A stretch of 64,000 nucleotides of DNA, taken from the NCBI GenBank assembly GCA_964019695.1, contig OZ026530.1, positions 44,811,716 through 44,875,715 on the forward strand, in the 5' to 3' direction. This document shows positions 23,566-36,244 of the stretch, one piece after another; position 1 is the stretch's first letter; each line of letters starts with the position of its first letter. The notes below the pieces were generated by a model. That model was not told where the DNA came from. It saw only the letters and a list, made by a program, of their open reading frames with translations, and did no database searches. The stretch is from Loripinus fragilis (Eukaryota > Mollusca > Bivalvia > Lucinida > Lucinidae). Position numbers and translations under genes: made by a program.

Positions 23566-23596
23566 AAAAGAACCGTCACAATGAGACGGTTCTTTT
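23566..23596. repeat. Perfect 12-bp hairpin
   Basis: AAAAGAACCGTC pairs with GACGGTTCTTTT across a 7-nt loop. It does not match the animal histone 3' stem-loop and no gene precedes it, so its role is unknown. Confidence 0.6.
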
Positions 23597-24119
23597 AAGC
23601 ACCGAAATAAAGCCTAAATCTGATGTGTAAGAAAATATTAACAATTTAACGCTCAAAAACTGTGTTTATCTAGACTATGATTTATACAGTATGCAGATAT
23701 TATACGCCTCAGTGCACAAGTTAAACTTGAAACATTACAGGTTATAGTCAAAAGTCATTGACAGCACTCTTCTTTATATGAAACAATGAAATCTTCTCAA
23801 CCCGAATTTTATGCAAACACATCACTTTTGTTTCAAGTTTTATGCCGCAAACATAATATTTACATGTATTCAGGTGAATACTCGACAAAACCTTAACTTT
23901 CTGTAAAATAAAATTTGGTCACAAAATATACCCCCACCCCCTAAACCCTAAAGTCTTGGCATAATTATGCAATATTTTCATATTATTTTTATTTTGCTGG
24001 GTGCACTAAATGTAACGGTTTGGTTTAAGCACAAACATATAGTTGTCAGTTATGCATTATCCTAGCCTAAAGGCTGTCAAAATTTGGGCAGATTGAATTG
24101 GAAACTGTCCGAGGTCCTT

Positions 24120-25842
24120 TGGAATGTTTTTATTGGCCTCGGAGAAAGGCAGAAAATCACATGTGTGTAACCTTTTGACACTGCAGAAGTTCTATGTATC
24201 TGATTCAATTTATTATATGTCTGTGAACCAGAAATGTTACGATTAGCAATACCATTAAATATATGCCCCAATTTCAAAACTTGCGAGAGTTACCATTAAA
24301 AACATATTATTTTAGCTGGTGTATTGCGCCTGTTTTAACATGCAATAACTTTCGAAAGAGTGAACAGATTCAAATACAATTTAAATCCATTGTTCAAAAC
24401 CACAACCTAAAAATAGCTGCAGTTTCCACGATCTTCTTACAGCAATGTGGTTTTGAAGCCATTAGTGCCAGAATTAAATAAACGTAAAATAAAAGATTAT
24501 CAAGGTAGGTTGCCCTTTCGCCTTATTGAAAGGTGAATGAGATCTTGTCACTCACAGGAAGGGACGCTTCAAGCAGTGTCTTGAAAAAAAAGCATTTGCT
24601 TGAAATATGCCTTTTGTGCAGTGGAATTGGACCGATTAGTTGTTCACCGAAAGCAGGACCAAAAATTACTTGTCTCCATAAAGTTATGGTCGCCTTAAAT
24701 TACAAACTGACTTAATGCCTCAGTTAAACCTGTTTCACATCAATCGTACAGCAGCTGTACACTTGTATATGACGAAAAATTTCCGGGTTCCCTGTGGGTG
24801 CCTTGCGTTGTTCTGCGCAAGACTGAGTTGCGGACTTAGGGTCCCACAGTTGCGGCAACGAAAAAAACTAAATTTTCAATATGTTCATTTTTCTTGCTTT
24901 TCTCTTACGATTCTATATGGACACACGACTGCTGCAAAAAATAAAAGGCTGCTGTAAGCCACGCAAGGCGTTCATATGGCTAACGCAAGTGCTCGCACTC
25001 GCACATTTCGCCTGCAAATGCCGCAAGACTGCCGCGCTTATACCGTGCAATGAACTTTTTTTTAAATTGCATGGCTGCGGGAAGAATGCCACAAACCCCT
25101 ACGACAGCTCATTAAGTTCACACAACTGTATCGCCGCCGAACTTGCAACAGTCTTGCAACTTTGAAAGCACATCTGACGACAGCCCTGTGTGTGTACGCA
25201 AGATAACGGTGTGAACATCTTACAGCAGCCTTGGTTTAAACATATTCTATTTCAACTTGGTAAGATGCAAATACAAGTATATACAAGTTACAGAATGTAA
25301 AAGGATAAGAACGAAAGCTGAAAGCTTATGTTATTCTTCCCCTAGCAATAATCAGATGTAAATATAATGGCGTTGTTTGTGTTAGCTGTTGAAATATAAT
25401 ACTTTAACATAGTCGTACTTGTCACGTTAACATACCCATGCGCCAAATATGTGTATGTTACGTCTTCATTTACGACATTGTTATTTTGCTGTTGTTCTCA
25501 TTTAATTAACACATACATTATGTGCACTATTCAGCACTTCGTTATGGCGGTTCTTAAATTTAAGCAGGTCTAATTATTCTATTTGGGACATGTGAAAATG
25601 TAGAACAGAAAAAATACGTGATAACAAAAATCACTAAAAAAAGAGGGGAAATGCAAGCTCATAGTTTGTAAATGTTGATTTCAACGTTAGAAATGGTATA
25701 ATGCCAAAAATGCACTATATGTTTCAATGAAAATTGAATACTAAAAAAAAAGAAAAAAAAGATGATGAATGAGCAGAGCAGCCTTGTGTTCAGTGAATTT
25801 AACATGAGGTATGCAATTTTGTCAGCAATCTGCTGCATGCTT
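24120..25842. other. Spacer with a GC-richer TTGCGG/GCAAG-rich patch
   Basis: 24760-25160 is richer in G+C than its surroundings and repeats short GCAAG, TTGCGG and CCGCAA words on both strands. It carries overlapping frames of 80 and 94 codons (24715-24957, 24881-25165) with no domain or splice context. No gene is supported. Confidence 0.35.
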
Positions 25843-26151
25843 TAAATCGCACGACCAAACGATCGTACGATTGGTGTGAAACAGGTTTTGAATTTGCCTT
25901 TCTAGATTAGATATATCTTTAAATACCATTTTCTCCTAAACCACGGATCCAAAATCACAATAATTTCACAAAAATGGCTAACATGTTGCCCTCTACTAGA
26001 ACTGATCAGATGGTTCTCCTTTGCTGAACAACATGGCTTACAGAGCTAACAATAGACATATTTTTAAATCCTATCTCCTTAGCTACAGGCCAATACACCG
26101 TCTATTTATGTGCTAAGACTCAGGTGAGCGACCCAGGGCCCTCTTGTTTAT
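25843..26151 (+). mobile_element. Pearl-like element tail, copy 2
   Basis: Counterpart of 1083-1417, with the same opening (ATCGCACGACCAAA), a single core unit, and the CAGGTGAGCGA, GGGCCC and TCTTGTTT tail. It retains GGCCAATACACC, which is partly lost in unit A. Confidence 0.55.
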
Positions 26152-26166
26152 GAATTAAACTCTTAT

Positions 26167-28219
26167 CAGGGTTCCCACGAGCACTGGAAAACCCGGAAAA
26201 TCACAAAAAAAGTTTCATGCATGGAAAAATCATGGAATTGGAAAAAGACTGAAAAATCATGGAAAAATCATGGAATTTTGTGAAATACTCAGGGGTGAAA
26301 GAGTTCAGGATCAATCAGGATTTCCTGATAGAGCACCCATGTATTTTAGTCACGAGATCATAGTTATTATTACTTTAATTTGGTTTTAGAACCTTTTAGA
26401 CAGATATTTACCATAAAGTATGCATAAAGTGATTGTGTTCTATAGATATTTTGTTCTTTAAAGCATTTTATTGATGATTTAAGAACTTTTTGGCTCAGTT
26501 CAGGATTCAGTTGACAGATGTTCCTGATTGAGATTCGCGGACTCTTATCACCCCTGAATTATACTTTGTGTGTTTGACTGCTTGTTTTCTGGCTACTGGT
26601 GATTTAAGTTTTTATTATTGTTTCAAAATGCATGTTTGGTCCACAACAGGGCCTGCACTTGTGCCTGATATTTTATAGTCAGATACATGTAGCGTTAAAA
26701 CTGTATGCAATTTAGGCATGTCAGAAGTATTCTTTTATTTGTATATAAGGTCTAACCAAAAGATATTCATACGTTTTAGAATGGGATGTAAAAGCCACAT
26801 TGAATCTTTTGACCAGTCAGATTCTTAATTTGCAGGGTGAATCATATAAAACAGGCATTCAAGCGGGCCCTACAATTCATACTTTTTTGTTCTCCTACTT
26901 TTCCCTACATTTTCATGAAAATGCCTTACTGCTTTCCTCTTTAATTGCATGTCGGTGGGTCCGACTTCAGACTCAATGACCGTTCCAATTTTAAGACATC
27001 TATTGATGAGATGGTAGGTGCCTGATGCTTTGGCTGTTGTCAGGCCCACCAAGGTTTACCTGTTGGATTTCTTTTGCTCCGGTATTCAGTTTTATGTACT
27101 GTTGAGTCTTTATAGATCTTCGCTTTATCTCCTTTATATATCTTGATTTATATGTTCTAGGAGATGATGCATGGATAAGTAAGGGGTCTTTCATGCAAAC
27201 CAAAATCTATGTGTCTTGATCCACATCTGAAATAAGGGTGAGGTTGGCGCTGTGAAACTGGTTTAAGCCCTCCAGTAAAATATTTTTACTGACAGTTCCA
27301 AGGCGGTACGTCTTTTGTTGATCATTTGTGTTATTTGTGTCTTGTGATTGTAATGCTTTTGCGTCTGTTCATTGCTGCCTTGTGGTCACCTGTTGGGAAA
27401 CGGCTGACCTCTTGGCTCTTGTTTGTTATGTTCATTGTGGTTTTGTTACTTTCCCATGTGGTATCCTGGGTCAGGTGTGGTGCTGGATTGTATCGATTCT
27501 GATCTTTGCCATCTTTCTTACTTTTACTATCCTAACTTTCTCACTTAAAATGTCATTTATGCAATAAAATCATCAAAAAAATTTCTCCGTTTGCTTCGCT
27601 TGCTTGTTTTTGGGTAAATTACCACTCAATTTGTCACTTTGGAATTTTCAGCTGCAAAAGTCATTCTGTTTTTTTTTTTATTATTTTATTGTCACCACTT
27701 TTATCCTGCTTATTTTGATATATTATCATTAATTTAATTACTCATTGTTATGAATTATTGGTTTGAAAAAGCCCTACTTTCCCTGCTTTTTACATTGGAT
27801 AATCCCTACTTTTTCAAAAAAATTTCCTTACTTTTTCCCTACTTTTTCGTGTTAGGGCACTTGAAAGCCTGGATAAAAGTTAATCAAAATACATCATCAT
27901 AAAACTTTTGGAGCCATTTCAATTCAATCATCCGGGTAGTATGGTGTTTCTTTTTTAAAAATTGGCCATTGAAGTGACCTTCTAGGCTAGTTATTTGGAA
28001 AAAGATGTAGAATGATTAATTATTGAAAGAAATATTGAAAGAAATATTGAAAAGATATAAGAAAGACATATTCTAATAACAGTTAGTCACAATTATGCTC
28101 AATGTGGTAAAGAAAACTGAGGCTGCTGCGAAGAGGGGAGGTTGGATGCCCTGCGTTCAATGACCATGGAAATTACATTATTGATCATGGAAAAATTTTG
28201 AATTTCTGTGGGAACCCTG
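26167..28219. mobile_element. 2.05-kb TIR insertion in unit B (CAGGGTTCCCAC ends)
   Basis: Termini CAGGGTTCCCAC and GTGGGAACCCTG are perfect 12-bp inverted repeats, and unit A holds the uninterrupted site (AAACTCTTATGTATATTT). TTAT flanks both sides and may be the target duplication. Subterminal TGGAAAA and ATCATGGAA words repeat. There is no transposase frame. The interior carries a block resembling A 1560-2060 and a nested retroelement tail. A second copy of the left end starts near 63755. The superfamily is not assigned. Confidence 0.75.
26933..27530 (+). mobile_element. RT retroelement tail, family 1, copy 2 (nested)
   Basis: Begins with the last coding codons (TTTCCTCTTTAATTGCA) and continues through the family 3' UTR to GATCTTTGCCATC. 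It interrupts a block whose two halves (a CCTACTTTT side and a TCATTTATGCAATAAAAT side) are contiguous near 1570-1610. It is therefore an insertion nested in the 2.05-kb element. The 79-codon frame at 27328 lies in the UTR and is not a gene. Confidence 0.7.
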
Positions 28220-29099
28220 TTATATGTATATTTAATTAGGCAGGCTTCTAAATGTCTCAGTTTTTTATTTTTGCATGTGAAAAAAGGTATTCTGTTTCAG
28301 TGTTTTATAGTTACAACATTTTGATAAAATAATGATTGATTAACCAAGTTTTCAGATGGGTCCTACTTTTTTTTGAAAATGCCCTACTTTTTCACTCTAA
28401 ATTTAAATGTCATTTACGCGATAAATATACTGGATTTTTTCTCCCTTGCTCAAATTTTAGAAATAACTATTTTTTTTTCAGGGAGTAGACAGCTAATAAA
28501 CTAAATCATTCGTTCCAATTTTAAACCCAAAATCACTCTGTTTTGCTAGTATTATTATCACAATTATTATCTTGCTTAAATATTGAGTATGAACTATTTT
28601 ATTTCATGTTTTCCAACTTTGTATATACGATTTTATACTTGGAAAAGCCCTACCATTGCTGCTTTTTTTACAAAGATAATCCCTGATTTTTCAATACTTC
28701 TTGCAAAATTTTATCAGTGTTTTCTTTTTGTTGAAGGGCACTTGAAAGCCTTATTAATGACCTTTTTATGAATTCTGTACAAAAGAAGAAGCCCTTCTTT
28801 CACTACTGTTTTAAATTCGAAATCACTAGTTTTATTTTGAAAACTTTGATCTCTACTTTTTCCCTACTTTTTGTAAGCCTGTGTATATGCAGTTTAGTAC
28901 TCAGGAAGGCACATTTTGCCATAACTTAAAGATTGTTGACTGGAACGTAATGAACCAACAGAAACAAAACAGTTTCATATATAAAACATTCCTTATGTTT
29001 CAATGGTAGTTTCAACTTGTCAATATTTAGAATTGAAACTCTGAGATACACAGGTCAATAAATTGATGAAAGTACCATAGTACCATACATATGCATATA

Positions 29100-29290
29100 T
29101 AATGTTGCATTTTGACACTATATTCAAAATAGCGGGGGGGGGGAGGTCAGGTTATATTTCTTGCAGTTTCCAGGGGGGGGGGGGGGGTGGGAGGAGGTCA
29201 TTGTATTTAAATTTTGTTAGGAGGGGGGCATCCAAAAATTGGATAATGGATTGGCATCTTTGCCCCCCCCCCCCCCGATACTTAAATAAT
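29100..29290. repeat. Poly-G/poly-C rich block of the duplication unit
   Basis: Matches 2340-3120 (partly), 56150-56345 and 56760-56960. Here it contains G runs of 10 and 15 bases and a C run near 29266. The glycine-rich and proline-rich frames over it are artefacts of these runs. Confidence 0.65.
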
Positions 29291-30800
29291 GAGCGGTTCC
29301 TTATTTACTATATTATATTAAAGTACTTAATTGCAGTTACAGATATACATGTATTCAAATAGCAAGAGTTAGTACACGTCCTTACCTTGACAAAGTTTGA
29401 CTCGCTCGTAAGTAGGCTATTTTATATTGTTTACCTTTCTTTTGTTCAAGGTGGTCGGTGATAGTAGTAACACTATGCTGTTCTTGATTGGAATAGACAA
29501 TTATCTTCGCACGTTGAAATAAATCCAGTATCGCAAAAAGTAGGTCACTGGCTGGATATGGTTAACCTCCCCCCACTGGCCCCAGGGGGGATTTTGTAGA
29601 TCATATTTTTCTTTAAGCCCAATATCTTGCAAGGATTTGGCAACATGTTAGCCCTCTGACAATGGCAGCGTTAAGCTGTAACAGCCTGTTACAAACGTTA
29701 CCCAACAAAATTTTTGAACATTTTTAATGCTTTAGAAAAGTGCAAAAGATATGGTAAGATTTCAAATTTGTTACATCTTCTCAGTAAGCTACTACTGGGC
29801 CCTAGATATTGACTTTTGAAAACAAATATAGTCAGCCCCGACGTAGTGTATGTTACGTTTTTATTTGAACAACCTTATAAATGATAAATGAATCTAATAT
29901 AATTTGTCTTAAATTTTATTGAAACCATTTTATGTTGATTAATTTGGTATTTTATTTACGAATTTATATTTATCTTTTCAAAACTTCAAGCATAATGTTT
30001 CTATCTTATATACTGTTTGAGTTATTAGATGTTTGACATGGTAGCCCCATATCGCACAAAAATGTCAAATGTAAAACTCTAAGCCTTGCGCTGGCTATAG
30101 ACCCCCCCCTCCCCCCATGGGGAATTTTGTACACTATGATTTCCAGATACTACATTATATAAGCCAAAATATGAAATATGTAAGCCCTCTTAGAGTGGCA
30201 TCATTAGCGTGTAACATCATGTTACGTACGTTACCAACACAATTACATTAAATTTTCCTTTTGATGTCTCCAACATGACATATTCACACTTTTTGAAGTC
30301 TGCCACAGGTTTAAGAACAATTTATAACACAGTTACATAATTTTAGCATTTATTTTATAAATGTCTTTTGCCGTTGTATATGTTACTTAGTGCTTCATAT
30401 GTTATAACCAAGTATCATTTCGGCAGTTATTGACTTTACATGTATTACATACATCAGTGAATATAACAAATTTATAAGGCTGCAGCCTGCTATTCAAATG
30501 AATTTAAGTTCCGTATTATGGTGTCTTACACTATTTTACAGCCTAGGTTACATACGTTACCCTCTGAATACCATTGAACGTTCAAAATAACGTCTCCAAA
30601 ACGACCTGCTTGTACTTATTTGCATGCTGGCACAGGTCTATCTACTTCTTTATACTCTGGCTTATTTGCTGAAGAATAAAATCAAAACTTTAACAACCAT
30701 TAACCCTCTTTTCTTATATAGAGACAAATACAGTTAACTTAATACGCATGGAAAGTTTGTAACATGCAGTGCAATATGTGAGTAACAACTTAAAAGATAA

Positions 30801-31795
30801 ACTAGGGCACGCAGTCGATGGGGCGCCATCGCAAATCCCCACGCCAAAGTTTTTGACTCCCCCAGCACCCGGCAGTCCCATCCCAGGGCATGACTTTGGC
30901 AACAGAATGAAAATTCTGTTCAATATGTTATCTATCTTTTATATGTGAGAACACACACAAAGATTGGCATAAAAATCTTTGAAATTGACATATAATGATA
31001 TTTGACCTTTTGACCTCGCCCCAAGGTCACCAGTTTGACCCTAAGATGAAAATTATTCTTGCAATTTGTTCTGCTCGTCATCCCCAACAATTTGATATGC
31101 TACATGACCATGTTTGAAAAAAAAATGTTTGACCCCCTGGGTACCCCCAGTACCCCAACGTCCCACCCTGTGGCATGACCCAGGGGATATAAAAATCCCA
31201 TCTGATATGTTTGTATCTTTTATTTGTGAGAACACACATCAAATTTGGTATAAAATCTTTGAAATCACCTTGGTAACCGAAATTTAATGATATTTGACCT
31301 TTGACCTCACCCCAAGGTCACCAGTTTGACCCTAGGATGAAAATTTTACTTGCATTCTGTTCTGTTTGTCAGCTCTGTCGATTTGATATACCACATGACC
31401 ATGTTTTGAAAAAAAAATGATCCCCTTGGCACCCCTAGCGCCCCAAAGTCCCACCCCTTTGGCATGACCCAGGGAACAGAATGAAAATCTCGTCGGATAT
31501 GTTTTGTATCTTTCATTTGTGAGAACACACACAAAGTTTGGTATAAAAATCTTTGAAATTGACTTTGTAATTGAAATTAAATGATATTTGACCTTTTGAC
31601 CCATCCCCAGGGCTCCAGGGGGCGGGGCCAAAAAAAGTTTGACGTTGCACGCCCCATTCATGTCAGTATCTCACACACCAAATTTGGTTGAATTTCGTCA
31701 AATAGTTTAGGAGGAGATAGCATAACGGACTGACGGACAGACAGACGGACAGAGGCGATTACAATATCCCCTTCGCTTTTTTGAAAAAGCGTGAT
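30801..31795. mobile_element. ~1.0-kb insertion with ~285-bp tandem modules
   Basis: Interrupts a segment that is contiguous in unit A (7255-7265) and in the second B copy (37815). GATAAA occurs at both edges and may be a target duplication. Three modules start at TGTGAGAACACACA (30951, 31223, 31520 region) and share ATGATATTTGACCTTT, CCAAGGTCACCAGTTTGACC and CATGACCATG. The end has a GGACGGACAGA block and a hairpin CGCTTTTTTGAAAAAGCG. No coding frame is convincing. Probably a non-autonomous element with a terminal hairpin. Confidence 0.65.
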
Positions 31796-32338
31796 GATAA
31801 AGAAACCCCATCTGGTAGAAGTTATAGAGCTGTTTCTTGCGGAGCTAGCAACTCTTATCCAAGGGTTTAAAGAATTTTCCAATACAGCTTATTATTAATC
31901 CTCTATCAGATTCACCTTGCAAGGATTTTGCAATATGCTAGCACTCTGGTAATGGCATCATTACCTTGTAACTAACAGCCAATTACATATATTATCCATC
32001 AACATCTTTGATAATTTTAGTAAATGACATGACATCTGAAAAGGCAAACCATAAGGTAAGATTTTCAAATTGGCTATATCATCCAAGTAAGCTATTTTTA
32101 CCTCACAGGTATGGACCTTTGAAAACAAATATGCACCCAAAGTGCTACCTGTAAAAATACGCATAGTCTGGCTCATAGCGAGAGTTGGATTAATAAGGCA
32201 AGAACATGTTTGCCCCCGTGATTAGTTTGGTTACCTATCAAGGATGATGCTTGTTGATAAAAATGAAGTAGTCTCTTTCCAGAAATCTCCATTGAACGCT
32301 TTTTGTTTAAAATACACCTTTTTTCAAAGCCAAATTTT

Positions 32339-32999
32339 AAAACTTTCGCTGCCGAGCCCTCAAAAAACCAATACCTCAGTGCCAAGCATGTTTCAAGGAC
32401 TCTTGAATATTGAGGGTATATGGGTTCAACACAGAGTATCTCCAGAACCATTCAGCCTATCGCTGTGAAACTTTCACTGAATGTTGATATTATATAAACC
32501 TTAATTTGAACAAATAAAATAGATAGTCACGTGACCTTTGGCGATCATTTTGGAAGCCATATTGAAAATATGAAAACTACCCATAAACAATTATTTTATG
32601 CAAAAAATAGATAAACATCTATCTACATCTTGTGCCAAACATCAGGATCTATTCTGATATATTGTTTCGTCAGAAATAAATCAAAGTATAGCAGTTGAAG
32701 GGCCTAATGCGTCCTATATGTCATCCCCACGGACTTGTTTTCGAAATTTTTATTTCCGCGAAATCTAATGACATTACAAACATGTTTGTAAAATCAATTC
32801 TTGTACAGAAAATTGCGTATACCTCCATATACGATATTATTATGTCCCCTGAACATTTTGAAATACAGAACAAAGAGTTGCGTCTCTTATAACCGTTTAA
32901 AATAGACAGCTATCAACTGTGCCTTTAAATTTCGACTGTAGTTGCGTTTGGCAGTGAACGGTAAATTCGAGTACAGTAGCGTCTGGCAGTGAATGTGTT
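32339..32999. mobile_element. TGCCAA-TIR element, unit B copy 1
   Basis: Orthologous in position to 3366-4026, beginning ACTTTCGCTGCC and ending GTCTGGCAGTGAATGTGTT. Same length and interior as its unit A counterpart, with scattered substitutions. Confidence 0.7.
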
Positions 33000-33164
33000 A
33001 ATTACGATGAATTTTTCAATCAAGCATCACAACAGCATCATTTCTGTACAGTCAACAGACTTTTAATGTTGCAGAAACCATTAGGTTACGATATTAACAA
33101 ATTTGGAAGATTCTACAGAGTTCCCGAAAAAATCGTCATTTTCAGGAAAATTAATAATTACAAA

Positions 33165-34250
33165 ATAAGTAAGGGTGCAAAGATCAGGAGTCAATACAAT
33201 CAAGTACCACACCCGACCCAGGATACCAATGGGAAAGTTACAAACTCACAGTTAGACACCATAAACGAGAGCCAAGAGGTAAGCCCTTATCCCTGCAGGT
33301 GACCACAAAGCACATTTAAACAGACGCGCACAAAGACATAGCAAACATAAGACAGAGCAAAAACATAAAAGAACCACAAAAGAAGTACCGCCTAGGAACG
33401 GTCAGTAAAATATTTTAATGGAGGGCTTAAACCGGTTTAACGGCTCGCCAACCTCACCCTTAATTCAGATGTGGATCAAGATACATAGAATTTGGTTTGC
33501 ATGAACGACCCCTAACTTATCAATGCATCATCTTTTAAACATATAAATCAAGATATAACAAGGAGATAAAGCAAAGATAAGGACTCAACAGTAAATAAAA
33601 CTGAATACCGGAGCAAAAGAAATCCAACAGGTAAACCCTGGCGGGCCCGACAAACAGTCAAAGCATCAGGCCCCTACAATCTCATCAATAGATAAGTTTT
33701 TAAGTTGGAACCACCAAAGAGTCTGAAGTCCGACCTACCGTCGTGCAATTAAAGAGGAAAGCAAAGTTGCCAACCGTGATTGGGGTGACCACCAAGCATG
33801 CAGTCTGTTGCAATACATTAATGTTATAGCCAATCTTTTTATAATGGGAAATTATTTTAATGAACTGCGCTGAAAAATTATTAGAGCCAACAATCTTCTT
33901 CAATTTAGACACCAAGTCACCATAAAAATCAGGTTCCAAAAGTCCTTGGCGCAAAAGAGATTTAAGTCCAACTTGGAATTTAGAAATCAAATCATAGTAT
34001 CGTCTATAAAATTTTGAAAATGTTTTGCGAAGTTTATGATACTGATAGCCTTGTTTATAAAGTTTCTGAGTTAACAATTTATTTCGAGTGTTGTAGTCAG
34101 CAACAATGCTAGATGCTCTAGCAAAACGAATGAGTTGAGAAATATAGACTCTATAGGATGTAGACCGAGGGACATCACCATCTAAAAATGGGAAATTGAC
34201 AAGTTCAAAATCAAAGTCGTTAGGTTTATCATTTTGGTAGAAACAATATC
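33165..34250 (-). mobile_element. RT retroelement fragment, family 1, copy 3 (with TSD)
   Basis: An insertion flanked by the direct repeat ATTACAAA (33157-33164 and 34251-34258). Unit A keeps the uninterrupted ATTACAAA near 4182. On the minus strand the first part is coding (about 34246-33700) and the rest is 3' UTR, ending CACCCTTACTTATTTT. 5' truncation, a fixed 3' end and a target-site duplication are the marks of target-primed retrotransposition. Confidence 0.85.
33700..34246 (-). pseudogene. C-terminal reverse-transcriptase-like fragment
   Basis: An open frame of about 180 residues with no start codon of its own, including DFELVNFPFLDGDVPRSTSY, then VYISQLIRFARASS, NKLLTQKLYKQGY and FSKFYRRYYDLISKF. 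It ends shortly after AFLFNCTTVGRTSDS. The NFPF...YISQLIR.AR pattern is what I know from the C-terminal end of invertebrate retroelement reverse transcriptases. The catalytic core with its YxDD motif lies upstream and is missing, so the clade (LINE or Penelope-like) cannot be settled. It is a dead fragment. The same region is at 52257-52561. Confidence 0.65.
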
Positions 34251-34434
34251 ATTACAAACCTTGAGCCATGAACTTAAGCAGCGGTTGTTTTTGATCCCAA
34301 ACTTTGACTATCTTAGAAAAAAATGACAAAAGAAACTGCAAGGGTTTCTGCCGTATTGTCTAGTGAAACGCATTTCTTGTCTATTGGACAGGGGTTAACA
34401 TTATCACCAATGGAAAATTATCAGGTGTTCCTTT

Positions 34435-35108
34435 AGCACTTTCGCTGCCAAGCACCTCGAAAAACCAATACCTCAATGCCAAGCATGTTTCAAGGACTCC
34501 TGAATATTGAGGGTACATGGGTTCAACACAGAGTATCCCGAGAACCATTCAACATATAGCTGTGAAACTTTAACAGAATGTTGCTAATATATAAAACTTT
34601 CATTTGAAGCAATAATAATAAAAATAGTTACGTGACCGTTGGCGGCCATTTTGGAAGCCATATTGAAAATATGAAAATGCCTATGAACAACTATTTTTGC
34701 AAAAATAAATAAAACATCCATCTACACCAAGTATCAAACAAAAGGATTTATTCAGGCTGATATTAGATTGTTAATGTTTCATCAGAAATAAATCAAAATA
34801 TAGCAGTTGAAGGGCTTAACGCGTCCTGTATGTCATTCCGTTGGACATGTTTTCGTTGTTTTTGACGTCCGCGAAATCTAATGACATAACAAGCATTTTT
34901 GTAAAGTCATTTCTTGTACAGAAAATTGTTTAAACATCCATATACGATACTCTTATGTCCCCTGAACAATTTGAAATAAAGAACAAATATTTGCGTCCCT
35001 TATAAGTTAAAAATAGAGAGCTATAAACGGTGCCTTTTAATTTTGACTTTAGTCGAGTTTGGCAGTGAACGGTAAATTCGACTACAGTCGCGTTTGGCAA
35101 TGAAAGTC
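34435..35108. mobile_element. TGCCAA-TIR element, unit B copy 2
   Basis: Counterpart of 4374-5022, starting AGCACTTTCGCTGCCAAGC and ending TTTGGCAATGAAAGTCT. The pair and its spacer match unit A, apart from the RT insertion in the spacer. Confidence 0.7.
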
Positions 35109-36244
35109 TTATATATATTGAGCAGTGTATAGAATTTTGTAGACCATATTTTTCTTGAATGGTAACATGTTAGCCCTCCAAAAAGGCAGCGTTAAGCAGT
35201 AACAGCCTGTTACATATGTTACCCAGCAAAATATTTGATAATTAACATTTTTATATCTTCTAAGTAAGCTACTACTGAGCCCTATATATTGACATTTGAA
35301 AAAATATAGTCACCCCCGATTTAATGTATGTTACATTTTTCATTGAACTCCCTTTTAAATGATAAATGAATCTAATTTAGTTTGTCTTAAATTTATTGAA
35401 ACCTGTTTATGATCATTAATTTTGTATTTTATTAACGACGCTTTATTTACCTTTTTTAAAACTGTAAGCATTACGTTTCTATCTTATATACTTTTTGAGT
35501 TATTAGATGTTTAACATGGTAGCCCCATATCACACAAAATATCAAATGTAAATCTCTATGCCTTGCGCTGGCTATAGACCCCCTCCCCAGGGGAATTTTT
35601 GATACACTATGATTTCCAAATACTACATTATATAAGCCAGAAAATGAAATATGTTAGCCCTCAAAGAGTGGCAGCATTAGCGTGTAACATCATTTTACGT
35701 ACGCTACCCACAAAAGAAAATTAAATTTTCCTGATAATGTATCCAACATGACATATTAATACTTTTTTGAAGTCTGGCACAGGTGTATGAACATCTAATA
35801 GCACAGTTACATAATTTTAGTAATTATTTTATAAATGTCTTGAGTTTTTGCCGTCGTATATGTTACTTAGTGTTTCATATGTTATTTCCAAGGATCAGTA
35901 TGGGAGTTATTGACTATACATGTATTACATCCATCAGTGAATATAGCAAATCTATAAGGCTGCTATTCAAATGAATTAAAGTTCCGTATTATGGTGTCTT
36001 AGACTATTTTACAGCCCATGTTACATACGTTACTCTCCAAATACCATTAAACGTTCAAGATAAGGTCTCTTTAACACAACCTGCTTGCACTTATTTCCAT
36101 GCTGGCACAGGTCCATGTACTTTTTTATACCCTGGCTTATTTGCTGAGGAAGTAACTCAAAACATAAACTACCATAAACCCTCTTTTCTTTTAAAGATAC
36201 ACGAAATGTAGTTAACTTAATATGCCTGGAAAGTTTATAACATA

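Larger units (their letters stand above)
23073..24119. mobile_element. Candidate 1.05-kb TIR element
   Basis: AAGGACCTCGGACAGT at 23073-23088 is inverted exactly at 24104-24119 (ACTGTCCGAGGTCCTT). The interior has no transposase frame and includes the smaller TIR element at 23296 and the hairpin at 23566. A target-site duplication is not evident, so the element is inferred from one 16-bp perfect terminal repeat. Confidence 0.5.

Noticed and set aside
23566..23596. Histone-type 3' stem-loop or rho-independent terminator
   Set aside because: The stem and loop do not match the histone consensus, no histone gene precedes it, and the DNA is not bacterial.
29102..29362. Glycine-rich small protein
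   Set aside because: Produced by poly-G and poly-C runs whose length differs between units.
31332..31661. 109-codon minus-strand frame
   Set aside because: Falls inside tandem modules of a non-autonomous element; neighbouring modules do not keep the frame.
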